39,168 nucleotides of DNA, taken from contig MGKQ01000015.1 in assembly GCA_001795735.1 (NCBI GenBank), positions 15,070 through 54,237 on the forward strand, in the 5' to 3' direction. Below the pieces are notes generated by a model. It was not told where the DNA came from. It saw only the letters and a program-made list of their open reading frames with translations, and made no database searches. The stretch is from Candidatus Yanofskybacteria bacterium RIFCSPLOWO2_02_FULL_41_13. GTDB taxonomy: Bacteria; Patescibacteriota; Minisyncoccia; 2-02-FULL-40-12; GWA2-44-9. Below are positions 29,762-37,812 of this stretch, piece after piece. Position numbers and translations under genes: made by a program. Each line of letters starts with the position of its first letter. Within the stretch, counting starts at the first letter, position 1.

Positions 29762-29785
29762 TATACTTGTATATTATAAAGTCAA
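29758..29785 (-). promoter_or_regulatory. nadA promoter
   Basis: Minus strand: TTGACT (29785-29780), 16-bp spacer, TATAGT (29763-29758). The -10 overlaps operator O1, which would suit repression. Confidence 0.65.
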
Positions 29786-29790
29786 GATTA

Positions 29791-29820
29791 TTAAAAAGTC
29801 CGCACAAATGCGGATTTTAT
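29791..29820 (-). terminator. Terminator of the coaD-like/HD gene pair
   Basis: Minus strand: TCCGCA-tttg-TGCGGA followed by CTTTTTAAT. It overlaps the last codons of the HD-domain gene. Confidence 0.8.
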
Positions 29821-30473
29821 CTGGTAGTTAGCAACCTTCCTAAGTTTTCTTGAGCTTGAGCCTCATATTTATTTTTAAAATATTCTGTCAGATAAATTGA
29901 TGGTCGGCTCTCTAAGAATTTTTTAAAGAATTCAATTCTGCCTTTGGCGAAATCATCATCAGAAACATGAGAATATTCTTTACGAATATTGGCCGTATTT
30001 ATGTTAAATATGGCAGGCAAAGTACCAAGAGACGATAGGTCAATATCTATCATTAGGCGGCTATCAGCTGATTGAGGGACGCAATCATGTTTTGTGGCTA
30101 AGATAAATCTTATAACTTTTGGAATAAGACTGGCTGTTAGGCTATGATTGCAAGAAAGAAGTTGCGACAATGATTTAACTGCATGGATTGAGCTGTCACC
30201 CTCATTATTATGATTTTGGGTAGTCTTGTAGATAAAATCATGCCACCACCAGGCAAATTCCAAGGTATCAGGATTTTTGGTTAGGTGGCGAATCTCATCA
30301 AGTTCTTTGAGCCCGTCGCTAATATGGCCAAGGTTATGATAATGTCTATCAGATCCGGTATAAGCTATACGCAGTTCATCCCAATCTCTCCAAACGGTCA
30401 GCTGATTATTAGGATTATCATCAACACCAATTCTTTTACAGAGCGTTATCCAGCGTTCTTTAGTGGCGTTCAC
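29817..30473 (-). CDS. HD-domain metal-dependent phosphohydrolase (COG4339-like)
   Basis: 218 residues. The HD signature is laid out as YHNLGHI (His46, His50), AWWWHDFIY (His78-Asp79) and, later, MIDIDLSSLG (about 142) as the last metal ligand. This pattern is that of the small predicted HD hydrolases of the COG4339 type, for which no general substrate is known; nucleotide or phosphoester cleavage is inferred. The start is GTG 30473 with the SD AAGGAGGGG, overlapping the coaD-like stop by four bases (GTGA), so the two genes are translationally coupled. A terminator follows. Confidence 0.82.
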   Translation of the reverse strand: MNATKERWITLCKRIGVDDNPNNQLTVWRDWDELRIAYTGSDRHYHNLGHISDGLKELDEIRHLTKNPDTLEFAWWWHDFIYKTTQNHNNEGDSSIHAVKSLSQLLSCNHSLTASLIPKVIRFILATKHDCVPQSADSRLMIDIDLSSLGTLPAIFNINTANIRKEYSHVSDDDFAKGRIEFFKKFLESRPSIYLTEYFKNKYEAQAQENLGRLLTTR

Positions 30474-30973
30474 AACCCCTCCTTATCTGAATATTTTCCA
30501 ATAAATTTTTTATGAACTTCTGGCGGAAGATGTTTCTCAACGATCTCTTTCCAGCCGGTAGGGCCGACCAAGCTTTTTACAAAGCTCGAGCTGACGCGCC
30601 TTAGTTCAAGAGGAGGGAGTACTAATGTCGTATTTATCGCGGGATTAATAGCATTGTTCTCATCGCGCATGTCGACTTCATATTTGTAATCATTCTCATT
30701 CCGGATGCCCCGCAATAACCACTTAGCTCCTATTTTTTCTGAAAAATTAACAAGAAAATCTTTTCCTAGGGGATAGACTGAGACATTGCTTAGATGAATA
30801 CAAGAAGACTCTATCATGCTTATACGCTCAGATTCGCTGAATGTGTAGCGTTTCTCCGGGTTATTACCCAGACAAACAATGAGCCTATCAAATAAGGCTG
30901 AGCCATATTCGATTACCCAAAGATAACCTTTAGTTAGCGGATCAAAGCTTCCAGCATAGACTGCTGTCCTCAT
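30470..30973 (-). CDS. CoaD-like nucleotidyltransferase with altered TxGH motif
   Basis: 167 residues, the length of phosphopantetheine adenylyltransferase (PPAT, CoaA pathway step 4). AVYAGSFDPLTKGYLWVIE at the start, LIVCLGNNPEKRYTFSESERISMI, WLLRGIRNENDYKYEVDM and LRRVSSSFVKSLV match CoaD (GSFDPxTxGH, RGxRxxxDxxYE, SSSxVK). The key histidine of TxGH is Tyr17 here (TKGY), a site that in E. coli PPAT supports catalysis, so the activity may be reduced or changed. Given the NAD genes around it, a role as a pyridine-nucleotide adenylyltransferase is conceivable, but the sequence is CoaD-like, not NadD-like. ATG 30973 with SD GAAGGAGC. Confidence 0.78.
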   Translation of the reverse strand: MRTAVYAGSFDPLTKGYLWVIEYGSALFDRLIVCLGNNPEKRYTFSESERISMIESSCIHLSNVSVYPLGKDFLVNFSEKIGAKWLLRGIRNENDYKYEVDMRDENNAINPAINTTLVLPPLELRRVSSSFVKSLVGPTGWKEIVEKHLPPEVHKKFIGKYSDKEGL

Positions 30974-31010
30974 TGTTCTAAGCTCCTTCGGTTATTAATA
31001 TTCTGACCAT

Positions 31011-31059
31011 ATTCTAATATAAATTAGACTCTTGTCAATATTAGTATTTTATGTATGAT
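31011..31059. promoter_or_regulatory. Divergent promoters with overlapping -35 boxes
   Basis: Minus strand: TTGACA (31038-31033), 16 bp, TAGAAT (31016-31011), for the coaD-like gene. Plus strand: TTGTCA (31032-31037), 16 bp, TATGAT (31054-31059), for the HD gene at 31096. The two -35 boxes occupy the same seven bases (TTGTCAA), so only one can be engaged at a time. Confidence 0.75.
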
Positions 31060-31095
31060 ATGGTCTATGATCCTTTAAAATAAGAAGGGTTTGAT

Positions 31096-32565
31096 ATGGT
31101 CAAAACTGATAGTCTCATAGAGACGGAACTTGAATTTGAAGAAACCATGGATGAGCTTAAGATTAGTGAAAAGATAAAAGCATCTATCAGGGGATTACTA
31201 GCAGCCCTTAAACAAAAGAGTGAATTTACTTATGCTCATAGCTTGAGAGTCGGCTTATTGGCCAGAAGAATTGGTAGGTTTATGCATCTGGATGAAAAGG
31301 CCTTATTTTTTACCGGTGTGTTTCATGACTTGGGAAAATCGCTGATACCTTTGAGTACTCTTCATAAGACAGTCGGCTGGACACCGGAGGACAGCAAGAT
31401 AATGGAAAGCCATGTGATGGATAGCCATCGTTTGCTTCGTGATAAATTCGATTTTTTGGCAGACATAGTTCTATGGCACCATAGATTCCAGAAGAATATT
31501 TATCCTGTTGAATTACCACCCTATCTACATGAATATTCAGAAGGTACAAAAGTGCTCATACAGGAATATGGTAGAATTCTTGCCATAGCTGATGTCTACG
31601 ATGCACTTCATCGCAAAAATAACAAATTTGAAGAAGGGAAAGAGCTAAGAGAAAAAATGTTTGAATTTAACTCTGACCGAAAGGAACTGGTTGAGGAGCT
31701 TTACAATGTTGGTATTCTTGATCGGGGATATATCGTAACAGATAATCCTGATGAAAGGTTATATAAAGAATCCTGGCAGTATACAAGTAGAACTCCAAGA
31801 GAAACGGCCAGATTGGTAATGTTGGCATCTGCACTTGAGCCCGTTGCAGATAAGGCCGGATGTACAACTAGATTTACGGATATCAGTCGGCATCTTAAGC
31901 TGGAGTATTTCATAACTGCTTCCATTAATCTGGGAGAGGCATTTGAGCTTTTAGCTAATAGAGCGAGTGAATTAAGAGAGCTAGATTATAGTCCTGCCGG
32001 ATTATATGGATGCGCTCTCAGGGCTCAAAAAGAGAGCCTGAGAAACCGTTCTGGCGGTAGAATAAATCAAGGTATTATTGAACTTCTAGTCCCAATTGTT
32101 GCCGGTCAGCATTATTTTGACAATGTGTTGGAAAAATCAGTAGATGGTACCATCGAAAAAGCTACAAGAATGTTAAAAAGAACTGGCAGAATTGATGTTG
32201 CAAGTCTTATTGAGATGAAAAGTTTTGCTTACAACCTTTGCCGATATAATGGTCGTCCGATTCCTGAGCATAAGGAAGCTAGAAATGTTTTTGAGTATTA
32301 CTCGGCTGATCTTGCCTCATCAACGAATCCTACGGGCGTAGCTCACAATGGGGAATTTGTTAACGGCTTTCCGACAGTCAGATTGATGTATGATTCAGTG
32401 ATGAATTCCTCTAAGCGTTTATTTATCAGAAAAGTTGAAGAGGCATTCCGGCATGGAGTAAAGTTCCATGACAAGGGTGTCGGGCGTGGATTTTTAGCTG
32501 ACTGCACCGCGGCCGCAATTTATCTCTGTTTGTCACAAAATCCCAGTATTCAATTAGTAGTCTAA
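31096..32565 (+). CDS. HD-GYP-like phosphohydrolase with a long C-terminal region of unknown type
   Basis: 489 residues. The N-terminal HD domain (about 40-170) carries His48, the His77-Asp78 pair (VFHDLGKS), His106, His111, His128-His129 (WHHRF) and Asp166 (AIADVYDALHR), as in HD-GYP proteins that cut cyclic di-GMP or cyclic GMP-AMP. The GYP motif itself is lost: HHRFQKNIYPVELPP in place of HHExxDGxGYP. No receiver or sensor domain precedes it. About 300 C-terminal residues (from about 190) match no family I know; they contain SGGRINQGIIELLVPIVAGQ and CTAAAIYLCLSQNPS. ATG 31096 with SD AGAAGGG. It is a single plus-strand gene between minus-strand NAD genes; a terminator follows. The substrate is open. 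Confidence 0.75.
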   Translation: MVKTDSLIETELEFEETMDELKISEKIKASIRGLLAALKQKSEFTYAHSLRVGLLARRIGRFMHLDEKALFFTGVFHDLGKSLIPLSTLHKTVGWTPEDSKIMESHVMDSHRLLRDKFDFLADIVLWHHRFQKNIYPVELPPYLHEYSEGTKVLIQEYGRILAIADVYDALHRKNNKFEEGKELREKMFEFNSDRKELVEELYNVGILDRGYIVTDNPDERLYKESWQYTSRTPRETARLVMLASALEPVADKAGCTTRFTDISRHLKLEYFITASINLGEAFELLANRASELRELDYSPAGLYGCALRAQKESLRNRSGGRINQGIIELLVPIVAGQHYFDNVLEKSVDGTIEKATRMLKRTGRIDVASLIEMKSFAYNLCRYNGRPIPEHKEARNVFEYYSADLASSTNPTGVAHNGEFVNGFPTVRLMYDSVMNSSKRLFIRKVEEAFRHGVKFHDKGVGRGFLADCTAAAIYLCLSQNPSIQLVV

Positions 32566-32590
32566 TCTCGCCATATGGCGAGATTTTATT
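32565..32590 (+). terminator. Terminator of the HD-GYP-like gene
   Basis: ATCTCGCC-atat-GGCGAGAT followed by TTTATTT; it starts at the last base of the TAA stop. Confidence 0.82.
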
Positions 32591-32595
32591 TCAAA

Positions 32596-32622
32596 TAAAA
32601 AAGGACGAAAATTCCGTCCCTC
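32596..32622 (-). terminator. Terminator of pncB
   Basis: Minus strand: AGGGACG-gaatttt-CGTCCT followed by TTTTTATTT, right after the pncB stop. Confidence 0.78.
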
Positions 32623-33923
32623 TAATACATACATGGTTCGAAGTATGTCTCATCATAATCAAATATCTTCTTGTATCTTGCTATATCTTTCGGTATTCCC
32701 ATCGCCTTAGCGATATTATCACTTAGTTTAACTAGGCCTCGGCCATTTACTGTTGCCGGTTTTATTACTAATGAGAGGGGGATAAGTCCAACATTGGGTC
32801 TCGGTTCAAAGTCGTTTGTCAGATTAGTACCCCAGCCATAGGTATCAATTATCTCACCTTGGCAGTCCTTGTGGATCCTGATCATTGAATCAACGTCAAG
32901 TCCGTCGCTGAATACGATCATTTTTTCCTTCGGGTTTACATCACGCCATCTATACCATTGCAAAGCCTTTTGTTTATAACGTAATGGATCACCTGAATCT
33001 TGGCGAGTGCCTTTCCAGTCTCGGGTTACTTCAGCCGGAGCATTATCGAAAGTGAACTTAGTTCCAAAGGTGTCTGTCAGGGCTATTGAAAGGCCATGGC
33101 CATATTTATCCCACCAAGCTCCCAATATTTCATTTTGGGATGCTCGTATGGCATCTCTATCGCCATTTGATTCTATATCGGCAAGTCCGGCAGCAACCAT
33201 GAAAAGTTCATGGGCTGAGGTACCGATAGGTACAAGATTATATTTCATCGCCAGATAAACATTAGAGGTGCCCCTGAACTGTTTTGGCAGTTGGGTAGCC
33301 ATAACCTCAACTACTTCTTCTTGCCAGTCACGAGATGCTCTCCGGCGGGTACCAAAATCACTGAAAGTCAGGTCAGGATACTGGCGAAGCTTTTCAACTT
33401 TGGTTAATAAGCGGGAAAGACCCGTCATCATATACCGGCTATGCTCAGCCTCTGAGTAGAGACATTTACGCAAAGCATATCTATGATAGAGCTCATTTAC
33501 TATCGAAAGCCCGAAGAGCTCCCAATAGGTGTTAGATTTATATGGTCCTGCAAACTCAAGTTCAATGTCTCCTTCATGGGTATATCTCATATTATATTCC
33601 GGTAGATTGATGTTCTTTAGAAATTGAAGATACGGTTCGGACAACATCCGGTTACCGTATACATCCATACCTCGCAGATAATATAATTCTGAATTTGTGG
33701 GTTTTAAGCGACGGGCATGATCCAGCTCTTCTCTGAGATGAGTCATCGGGATCACATTTCCAAGTTTTATATTTTTAGTTCGGCATTTCAAACGTAAAGT
33801 AACAACTGCATCTGCAAGCTGGGTATCACTGAATATAAAATCACCCATTGTGAATTTATAAAAATCTGTATCAAGGAACGATTCTGTAATCGGCTTATCA
33901 CCGTCGCGGCCTCGGTATAGCAC
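32622..33923 (-). CDS. pncB: Nicotinate phosphoribosyltransferase
   Basis: PncB joins nicotinate and PRPP to nicotinate mononucleotide in NAD salvage. 433 residues, usual length (about 400-490). Motifs: SFLDTDFYKFTMGDFIF (the start motif D-x-Y-x-x-x-M), TFSDFGTRRRASRDWQEEVV (FGxRR, substrate phosphate site), RGTSNVYLAMKYNLVPIGTSAHELFM with His240 or so (GTxAHE), and RQDSGDPLRYKQKAL (R-x-DSGD), KMIVFSDGLDVDSM, and TYGWGTNLTND (GxGTxL). The start is GTG 33923 with SD AAGGAAG five bases upstream. Its promoter is TTGACG-17-TAGAAT on the minus strand. It forms a single-gene unit with terminator. Confidence 0.96.
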   Translation of the reverse strand: MLYRGRDGDKPITESFLDTDFYKFTMGDFIFSDTQLADAVVTLRLKCRTKNIKLGNVIPMTHLREELDHARRLKPTNSELYYLRGMDVYGNRMLSEPYLQFLKNINLPEYNMRYTHEGDIELEFAGPYKSNTYWELFGLSIVNELYHRYALRKCLYSEAEHSRYMMTGLSRLLTKVEKLRQYPDLTFSDFGTRRRASRDWQEEVVEVMATQLPKQFRGTSNVYLAMKYNLVPIGTSAHELFMVAAGLADIESNGDRDAIRASQNEILGAWWDKYGHGLSIALTDTFGTKFTFDNAPAEVTRDWKGTRQDSGDPLRYKQKALQWYRWRDVNPKEKMIVFSDGLDVDSMIRIHKDCQGEIIDTYGWGTNLTNDFEPRPNVGLIPLSLVIKPATVNGRGLVKLSDNIAKAMGIPKDIARYKKIFDYDETYFEPCMY

Positions 33924-33958
33924 TCTGCTTCCTTAAATTCTTAACGAACTTTGGCTAT

Positions 33959-33987
33959 ATTCTAAATTAATTTCGTTATTTCGTCAA
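33959..33987 (-). promoter_or_regulatory. pncB promoter
   Basis: Minus strand: TTGACG (33987-33982), 17-bp spacer, TAGAAT (33964-33959), 36 bp before the GTG start. No TAGTGTA-type operator overlaps it. Confidence 0.7.
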
Positions 33988-34086
33988 CCCCGCACTAAAC
34001 TTATCCGCTGATCGCCGTAGGGGTCGGGGGCGGGTTTGGTACGGGGTTTATTGTTTGTAGCCAATCGCTATGCTTTTGGACAAACA

Positions 34087-34112
34087 ACAAAAAAGTCGAG
34101 CTTAGCTCGACT
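34087..34112 (-). terminator. Terminator of the ARH / Nudix / pncA operon
   Basis: Minus strand: AGTCGAGC-taa-GCTCGACT followed by TTTTTTGTTG. The loop is the TAA stop codon of pncA itself. Confidence 0.85.
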
Positions 34113-34716
34113 CATTCTGATTTAAAACTTCATCGGTAGTGGTAAAGATCACTCCGGCTTGTCGCATCTCTTTAAGGGCATCAGCTTCATCGGTCGGTTT
34201 CAGGTTAACTGCTCGGCAGGCATCTGTCAGAAGGTAGACTGTGTAGCCAATCTTTCTGGCATCAAGGCAGGCGGCTTTTATGCAATAGTCGGTTGCAAGT
34301 CCACCAATGTATAGTTCAGAAGTTCTCCACAATAGCGCCTCAAGGGATATCGGCCAATCTTTTATTCTAAGCCAGACTCCTTCGAACGGCGAATAACCGT
34401 CATCTGTGTTACTATAGCCCTTTGATATAATGTAGGTCTTGGGTGATATTAATAACTTAGGGTGAAAATCTGCTCCTGGCGTGTTTTGAACACAGTGTAC
34501 CGGCCAAATACCGCCAAATTCTTTGAAATGTTTAGTTTCTCTTGGATGCCAGTCTCTCGATAAAATTACTTGCCAAGTATTCTTGGAGAAAAAGGTAATC
34601 ATTCTGTTTAGCGGTTCAACAACCTTGTTGCCGTTAGTGACGGCTAATGTTCCACCCGGACAAAAATCATTTTGTACGTCAACGACTAATAGTGATTTTC
34701 TCATCACTCCAGTCAT
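34102..34716 (-). CDS. pncA: Nicotinamidase
   Basis: PncA hydrolyses nicotinamide to nicotinate and ammonia and so feeds PncB. 204 residues from ATG 34716. Catalytic triad: Asp13 (LLVVDVQNDFCPGG), Lys99 (YIISKGYS) and Cys145 (LATDYCIKAACLDA); metal ligands are in SRDWHPRETKHF and the WPVHC segment. The frame is open to TTG 34749, but the SD AAAGGAGGGGG lies inside that extension, 11-12 nt before ATG 34716, so I prefer the shorter form. It is the last of three tightly packed genes (ARH, deoxyribosyltransferase-Nudix, pncA), an arrangement linking removal of ADP-ribose and recovery of nicotinamide. Confidence 0.95.
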   Translation of the reverse strand: MTGVMRKSLLVVDVQNDFCPGGTLAVTNGNKVVEPLNRMITFFSKNTWQVILSRDWHPRETKHFKEFGGIWPVHCVQNTPGADFHPKLLISPKTYIISKGYSNTDDGYSPFEGVWLRIKDWPISLEALLWRTSELYIGGLATDYCIKAACLDARKIGYTVYLLTDACRAVNLKPTDEADALKEMRQAGVIFTTTDEVLNQNESS

Positions 34717-34738
34717 AGATTTCTTGGCCCCCTCCTTT

Positions 34739-35920
34739 TTAACGAACAACTGACAAAATCATACCAAGATTTGACCAGTCCGTCAAATCACTTTGCATAA
34801 TTTCTCTTAAGGTCAGAACTTCGGTATAGGCTCTTTCTCCGGTCGGGTTATTGGGATAATCAGCGCCGTGAGGAATTCCTTTTTTGTTTTTTAGCCAAGC
34901 AAGCTCTTTATCGGTGAGTTCGGCGGAATAGAGCGCTCCATGGTGAGCAGACATTGTCGCTGCCATTTGCCTTAAACCAACGGGTTGAAAGCGGGTCTTA
35001 TCAATCGTGAGGCCAACTTCTTCCGAAGTTTCGTCAGCAATTGTTTGAAGAGGATCAGTGCTTGTTGGCGACGATTCCCCAGGTAATTCCCAGACAAATC
35101 CATTATTATTCCTTGCCGGACTGTGAAACTCTCTGATAAGAACTATCTCTGAGTCCATTACATTGGATTTGCGTTTGTATAAGACTACAGAAGAGATATC
35201 GAATCTTGATAGAACTGCCTCATTTGTTTTATTTCTGTTCTCAGGGCCTACATAGATATTGGGGTGGATAGCCCAGTAAAAAACCTTTTCTTTATTTTTA
35301 CCGACTTTGAATGTCCAGTAAATCTTTGCTCCATCAAGCCTGTTTCCGGCTCTTTTCTGAGATTGATGCCATGACTGAAATGATTGAGTGTTCCAGAGGA
35401 ACAATGGAATTTCTCTTTCTCCGCCATTTCTTAATGCACCGTCCTTGATGAGCTCCAAAGACTTGTTGATAGTTTCTTCTAGGGTAAATAGCGTTGGAAC
35501 ATGAAACTTATCAGCCATAAATCTCAGATAGCTTGTATGAGGCGTTTTTGGCGGATGGCCGAGTACTGCCTTTCCGGAATTAACCCAGTGACCAAATTCA
35601 ACGTTGGTGGTAAATCCGGGGAATTTAAATTCCTGATAGCCCATAAGTGTACAATCACGAGCTACCCAGAAGAGGACCATATCTGACATATCAAGCATTT
35701 TATGTTCCCATTGCGGGGCTTTAGCCCAGTCATACTTTACAGTATCTCCGGGCTTTGGCTCAGGAATAAATACAACCCCATCATACCCTTTTGACTCTAG
35801 AATTCTTAAGGCCTCAGGACGCCATGATGGAACATCGGGTCTTCGCGGACTTGGTCCAGCCAAAAATATAGATTTACTGAATGATTCAGGCGGCTCGCCA
35901 TAGTAGTAGATTACTTTCAT
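34739..35920 (-). CDS. Fusion of a nucleoside 2-deoxyribosyltransferase-like domain and a Nudix hydrolase domain
   Basis: 393 residues. The N-terminal half (about 1-160) has SIFLAGPSPR, YDWAKAPQWEHKMLDMSDMVLFWVARD and FTTNVEFGHWVNSGKAVLG, with Glu108 in the place of the nucleophilic glutamate of deoxyribosyltransferase-like folds (PF15891 type). The C-terminal half (about 215-393) is a Nudix domain: WELPGESSPTSTDPLQTIADETSEEVGL at about 278-304, with the metal-binding E-x-x-E-E kept though the box is one residue long and the usual Arg is missing. Position in the NAD operon suggests ADP-ribose or a related nucleotide diphosphate as the Nudix substrate and N-glycosidic cleavage or transfer by the first domain; both are inference. 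Its start overlaps the ARH stop by 4 bp; SD AAGGAAGG. Confidence 0.82.
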   Translation of the reverse strand: MKVIYYYGEPPESFSKSIFLAGPSPRRPDVPSWRPEALRILESKGYDGVVFIPEPKPGDTVKYDWAKAPQWEHKMLDMSDMVLFWVARDCTLMGYQEFKFPGFTTNVEFGHWVNSGKAVLGHPPKTPHTSYLRFMADKFHVPTLFTLEETINKSLELIKDGALRNGGEREIPLFLWNTQSFQSWHQSQKRAGNRLDGAKIYWTFKVGKNKEKVFYWAIHPNIYVGPENRNKTNEAVLSRFDISSVVLYKRKSNVMDSEIVLIREFHSPARNNNGFVWELPGESSPTSTDPLQTIADETSEEVGLTIDKTRFQPVGLRQMAATMSAHHGALYSAELTDKELAWLKNKKGIPHGADYPNNPTGERAYTEVLTLREIMQSDLTDWSNLGMILSVVR

Positions 35921-36987
35921 TGATTTCCTTCCTTGTCTTTCGTAGCTTTACGCGAAGAAGGGTTAATTATGAAGAACCTGTCATAAAATCTATCAGCCGT
36001 ATCGATGATTCTTTCTTTTTGCCATAGCCCATCAATTAAGTGTTGAGGGAATATCGATGTACCATTTAAGGCTCCTAATAATCCGCCGACAATCGAAGCG
36101 TTGGTATCTGTATCTCCGCCGGCGTTGCCAACATCATATAGTGTTTCTATCGATCTGGGGTTTCTGATTAAGAACGCGTAGCTGAAGGGGAGGGAGTCGT
36201 ATACGTAAGACGTTCCGCTATCAAATGCAGAAATTATCACATCCTGCGTTAGGGACTCTACCTTGAATCTTCTTAGCATTTCCAGTCTGGAGGTTAGCGT
36301 TAGCTCCGGTTCTGCCGTCGGGCTTCTGTAATTAATAAAATCAGACATCTTGATTATCTGTTTAAAGAACGATTCTAGGGGAAAATCTTTTATCGGATCA
36401 TGATTAAGACAGATATCGGTGGCGTATACATGAGCCAAAGTTGATTCTACGGCCATCTTGCTATTGTGAGTCATCAATGTAAAATGAACCAAGTTATCAA
36501 TAAATTTTGATCTTTCCTCAACCCACAATTCAGACCAGATTGCAGAGGCCCGGAATGCTCCAAGCGGAGCAACTTTCATCGTCATTCCGTTTCCGATTCC
36601 ATGCTTCGGATTTTTACTCTTGCCGGATTTTGACCAATGAACTCCCGAAGCCAAATTTTTAATTGCTTCTCTTGTCGTTCCGCCGAATCCTCTGTCTCCA
36701 TCTTTTCTCAACGATTCAACGTGTCTAGAAGCTAGATCATCAAGGTCTATTTTGCCTTTGGCGATAAGCGATTCGGCAACAACTAACGTCAGCTGAGTAT
36801 CGTCAGTCCAGGTTCCGGCATCCCGGCCATCAAACCATTTGTGGCCGTCCGGACGGATATAACTGGTTAATCGGCCGTGTTTGTCAGCTATTTGCTCTGC
36901 TGACCAGGTTTCAACCGGCATATATAAGGCATCGCCTATGGCAATACCAAGAAACATTCCCCGTACCTTATCCTGGCTCACTTTCAT
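35917..36987 (-). CDS. ADP-ribosylglycohydrolase (ARH/DraG family)
   Basis: 356 residues. The fold's two magnesium-binding motifs are both visible: GTWTDDTQLTLVV (TDDT at 61-64) and, near 290, NAGGDTDTNASIVGGLLGAL (GGDTD). The N-terminus VRGMFLGIAIGDALYMPVE is the family's GxxxGxxxGDAxG start with L in place of the last G. ARH proteins take ADP-ribose off arginine, serine, or small acceptors such as nucleobases and O-acetyl groups; nothing here decides which. In this operon it would supply ADP-ribose to the Nudix domain downstream and lower the ADP-ribose signal or protein modification. ATG 36987 has SD AGAAGGAA; a TATAAT box (about 37024) lies upstream. Confidence 0.93.
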   Translation of the reverse strand: MKVSQDKVRGMFLGIAIGDALYMPVETWSAEQIADKHGRLTSYIRPDGHKWFDGRDAGTWTDDTQLTLVVAESLIAKGKIDLDDLASRHVESLRKDGDRGFGGTTREAIKNLASGVHWSKSGKSKNPKHGIGNGMTMKVAPLGAFRASAIWSELWVEERSKFIDNLVHFTLMTHNSKMAVESTLAHVYATDICLNHDPIKDFPLESFFKQIIKMSDFINYRSPTAEPELTLTSRLEMLRRFKVESLTQDVIISAFDSGTSYVYDSLPFSYAFLIRNPRSIETLYDVGNAGGDTDTNASIVGGLLGALNGTSIFPQHLIDGLWQKERIIDTADRFYDRFFIINPSSRKATKDKEGNQ

Positions 36988-37135
36988 CGGTTCCTTCTGC
37001 GTTTTAAAGGTTCTATCGTGCGGGTATTATATTACATCAAGTTGACGGCCAAGGCTAGCTTGCCCCTTATTCAAATTGAATAGAGTTTGATTTGTCATCA
37101 GCTCTGTATAACCGAATCGGCTAGGTTTATTGGAG

Positions 37136-37798
37136 TTAGAAAAATTTTTTGAGTTCCGTCGGCTTGCGCGAGATAAATTGATAAAGCTTTGCTGGTCGCT
37201 GACGTTCGCCTTTTAATACTTTTTTAGTAGGTTTAATAAGTCCAAGAAGAATGAACTTTTTTCTGAAGTTCCTTTTATCAAGTTTTTTATTGAGTATTAT
37301 TTCGTATGTTCTCTGAAGCTGATTAAAAGTAAAGTATTGCGGCAAAAGAGAGTAGGCCACATTTGTGTACTCCAGTTTGGATCGAAGGCGCTGGAGGGCA
37401 TAGGTGATTATCCGGTTATGGTCAAAGGCTATATCCGGAAGTTGTTTAACGGATCTGAAAGTTGGAGTCTGGACCTTGTCTGAAACAACTATTTTTATCT
37501 TATCTTTTGGAGTTAAGGCAAAATAGGAGATCGTTATTATTCTGCCTCTTGGGTCCCGGCCTGAACTGCCGAAAGTATAAAGTTGCTCAAGATAAACATC
37601 TTTTATTTCGACTTTTTTCCATAAAATTCTTACTACGGCTTTGTCCGGTTCTTCCTTCTCAAACAAAAATCCACCAGGAAGTGCCCACTGGTCTTTAAAT
37701 GGCTCATTAGCTCTCTTAATCAGCAATACCTTTAACTGTTCATCAGATATAGTAAAAATAACTATGTCTGTTGTCACTGATTGGTGAAATCTTGTCAT
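37136..37798 (-). CDS. nrtR: NrtR-like transcription factor (catalytically dead Nudix plus winged helix)
   Basis: 220 residues. The N-terminal Nudix domain (about 10-135) is recognisable from FTISDEQLKVLLIKRANEPFKDQWALPGGFL, but its catalytic box reads KAVVRILWKKVEI where active enzymes have R-E-x-x-E-E-x-G; all metal-binding glutamates are lost. That is the mark of NrtR regulators, in which the domain senses ADP-ribose. The C-terminal part (about 155-220, FTFNQLQRTYEIILNKKLDKRNFRKKFILLGLI) is the winged helix. NrtR represses NAD synthesis genes and lets go when ADP-ribose appears (known for the family). Likely targets here: the two TAGTGTA-type palindromes before nadA and nadK. No SD; it lies 14 bp after the nadE fragment. 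Confidence 0.9.
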   Translation of the reverse strand: MTRFHQSVTTDIVIFTISDEQLKVLLIKRANEPFKDQWALPGGFLFEKEEPDKAVVRILWKKVEIKDVYLEQLYTFGSSGRDPRGRIITISYFALTPKDKIKIVVSDKVQTPTFRSVKQLPDIAFDHNRIITYALQRLRSKLEYTNVAYSLLPQYFTFNQLQRTYEIILNKKLDKRNFRKKFILLGLIKPTKKVLKGERQRPAKLYQFISRKPTELKKFF

Positions 37799-37812
37799 AT
37801 TATTTTAAATTC

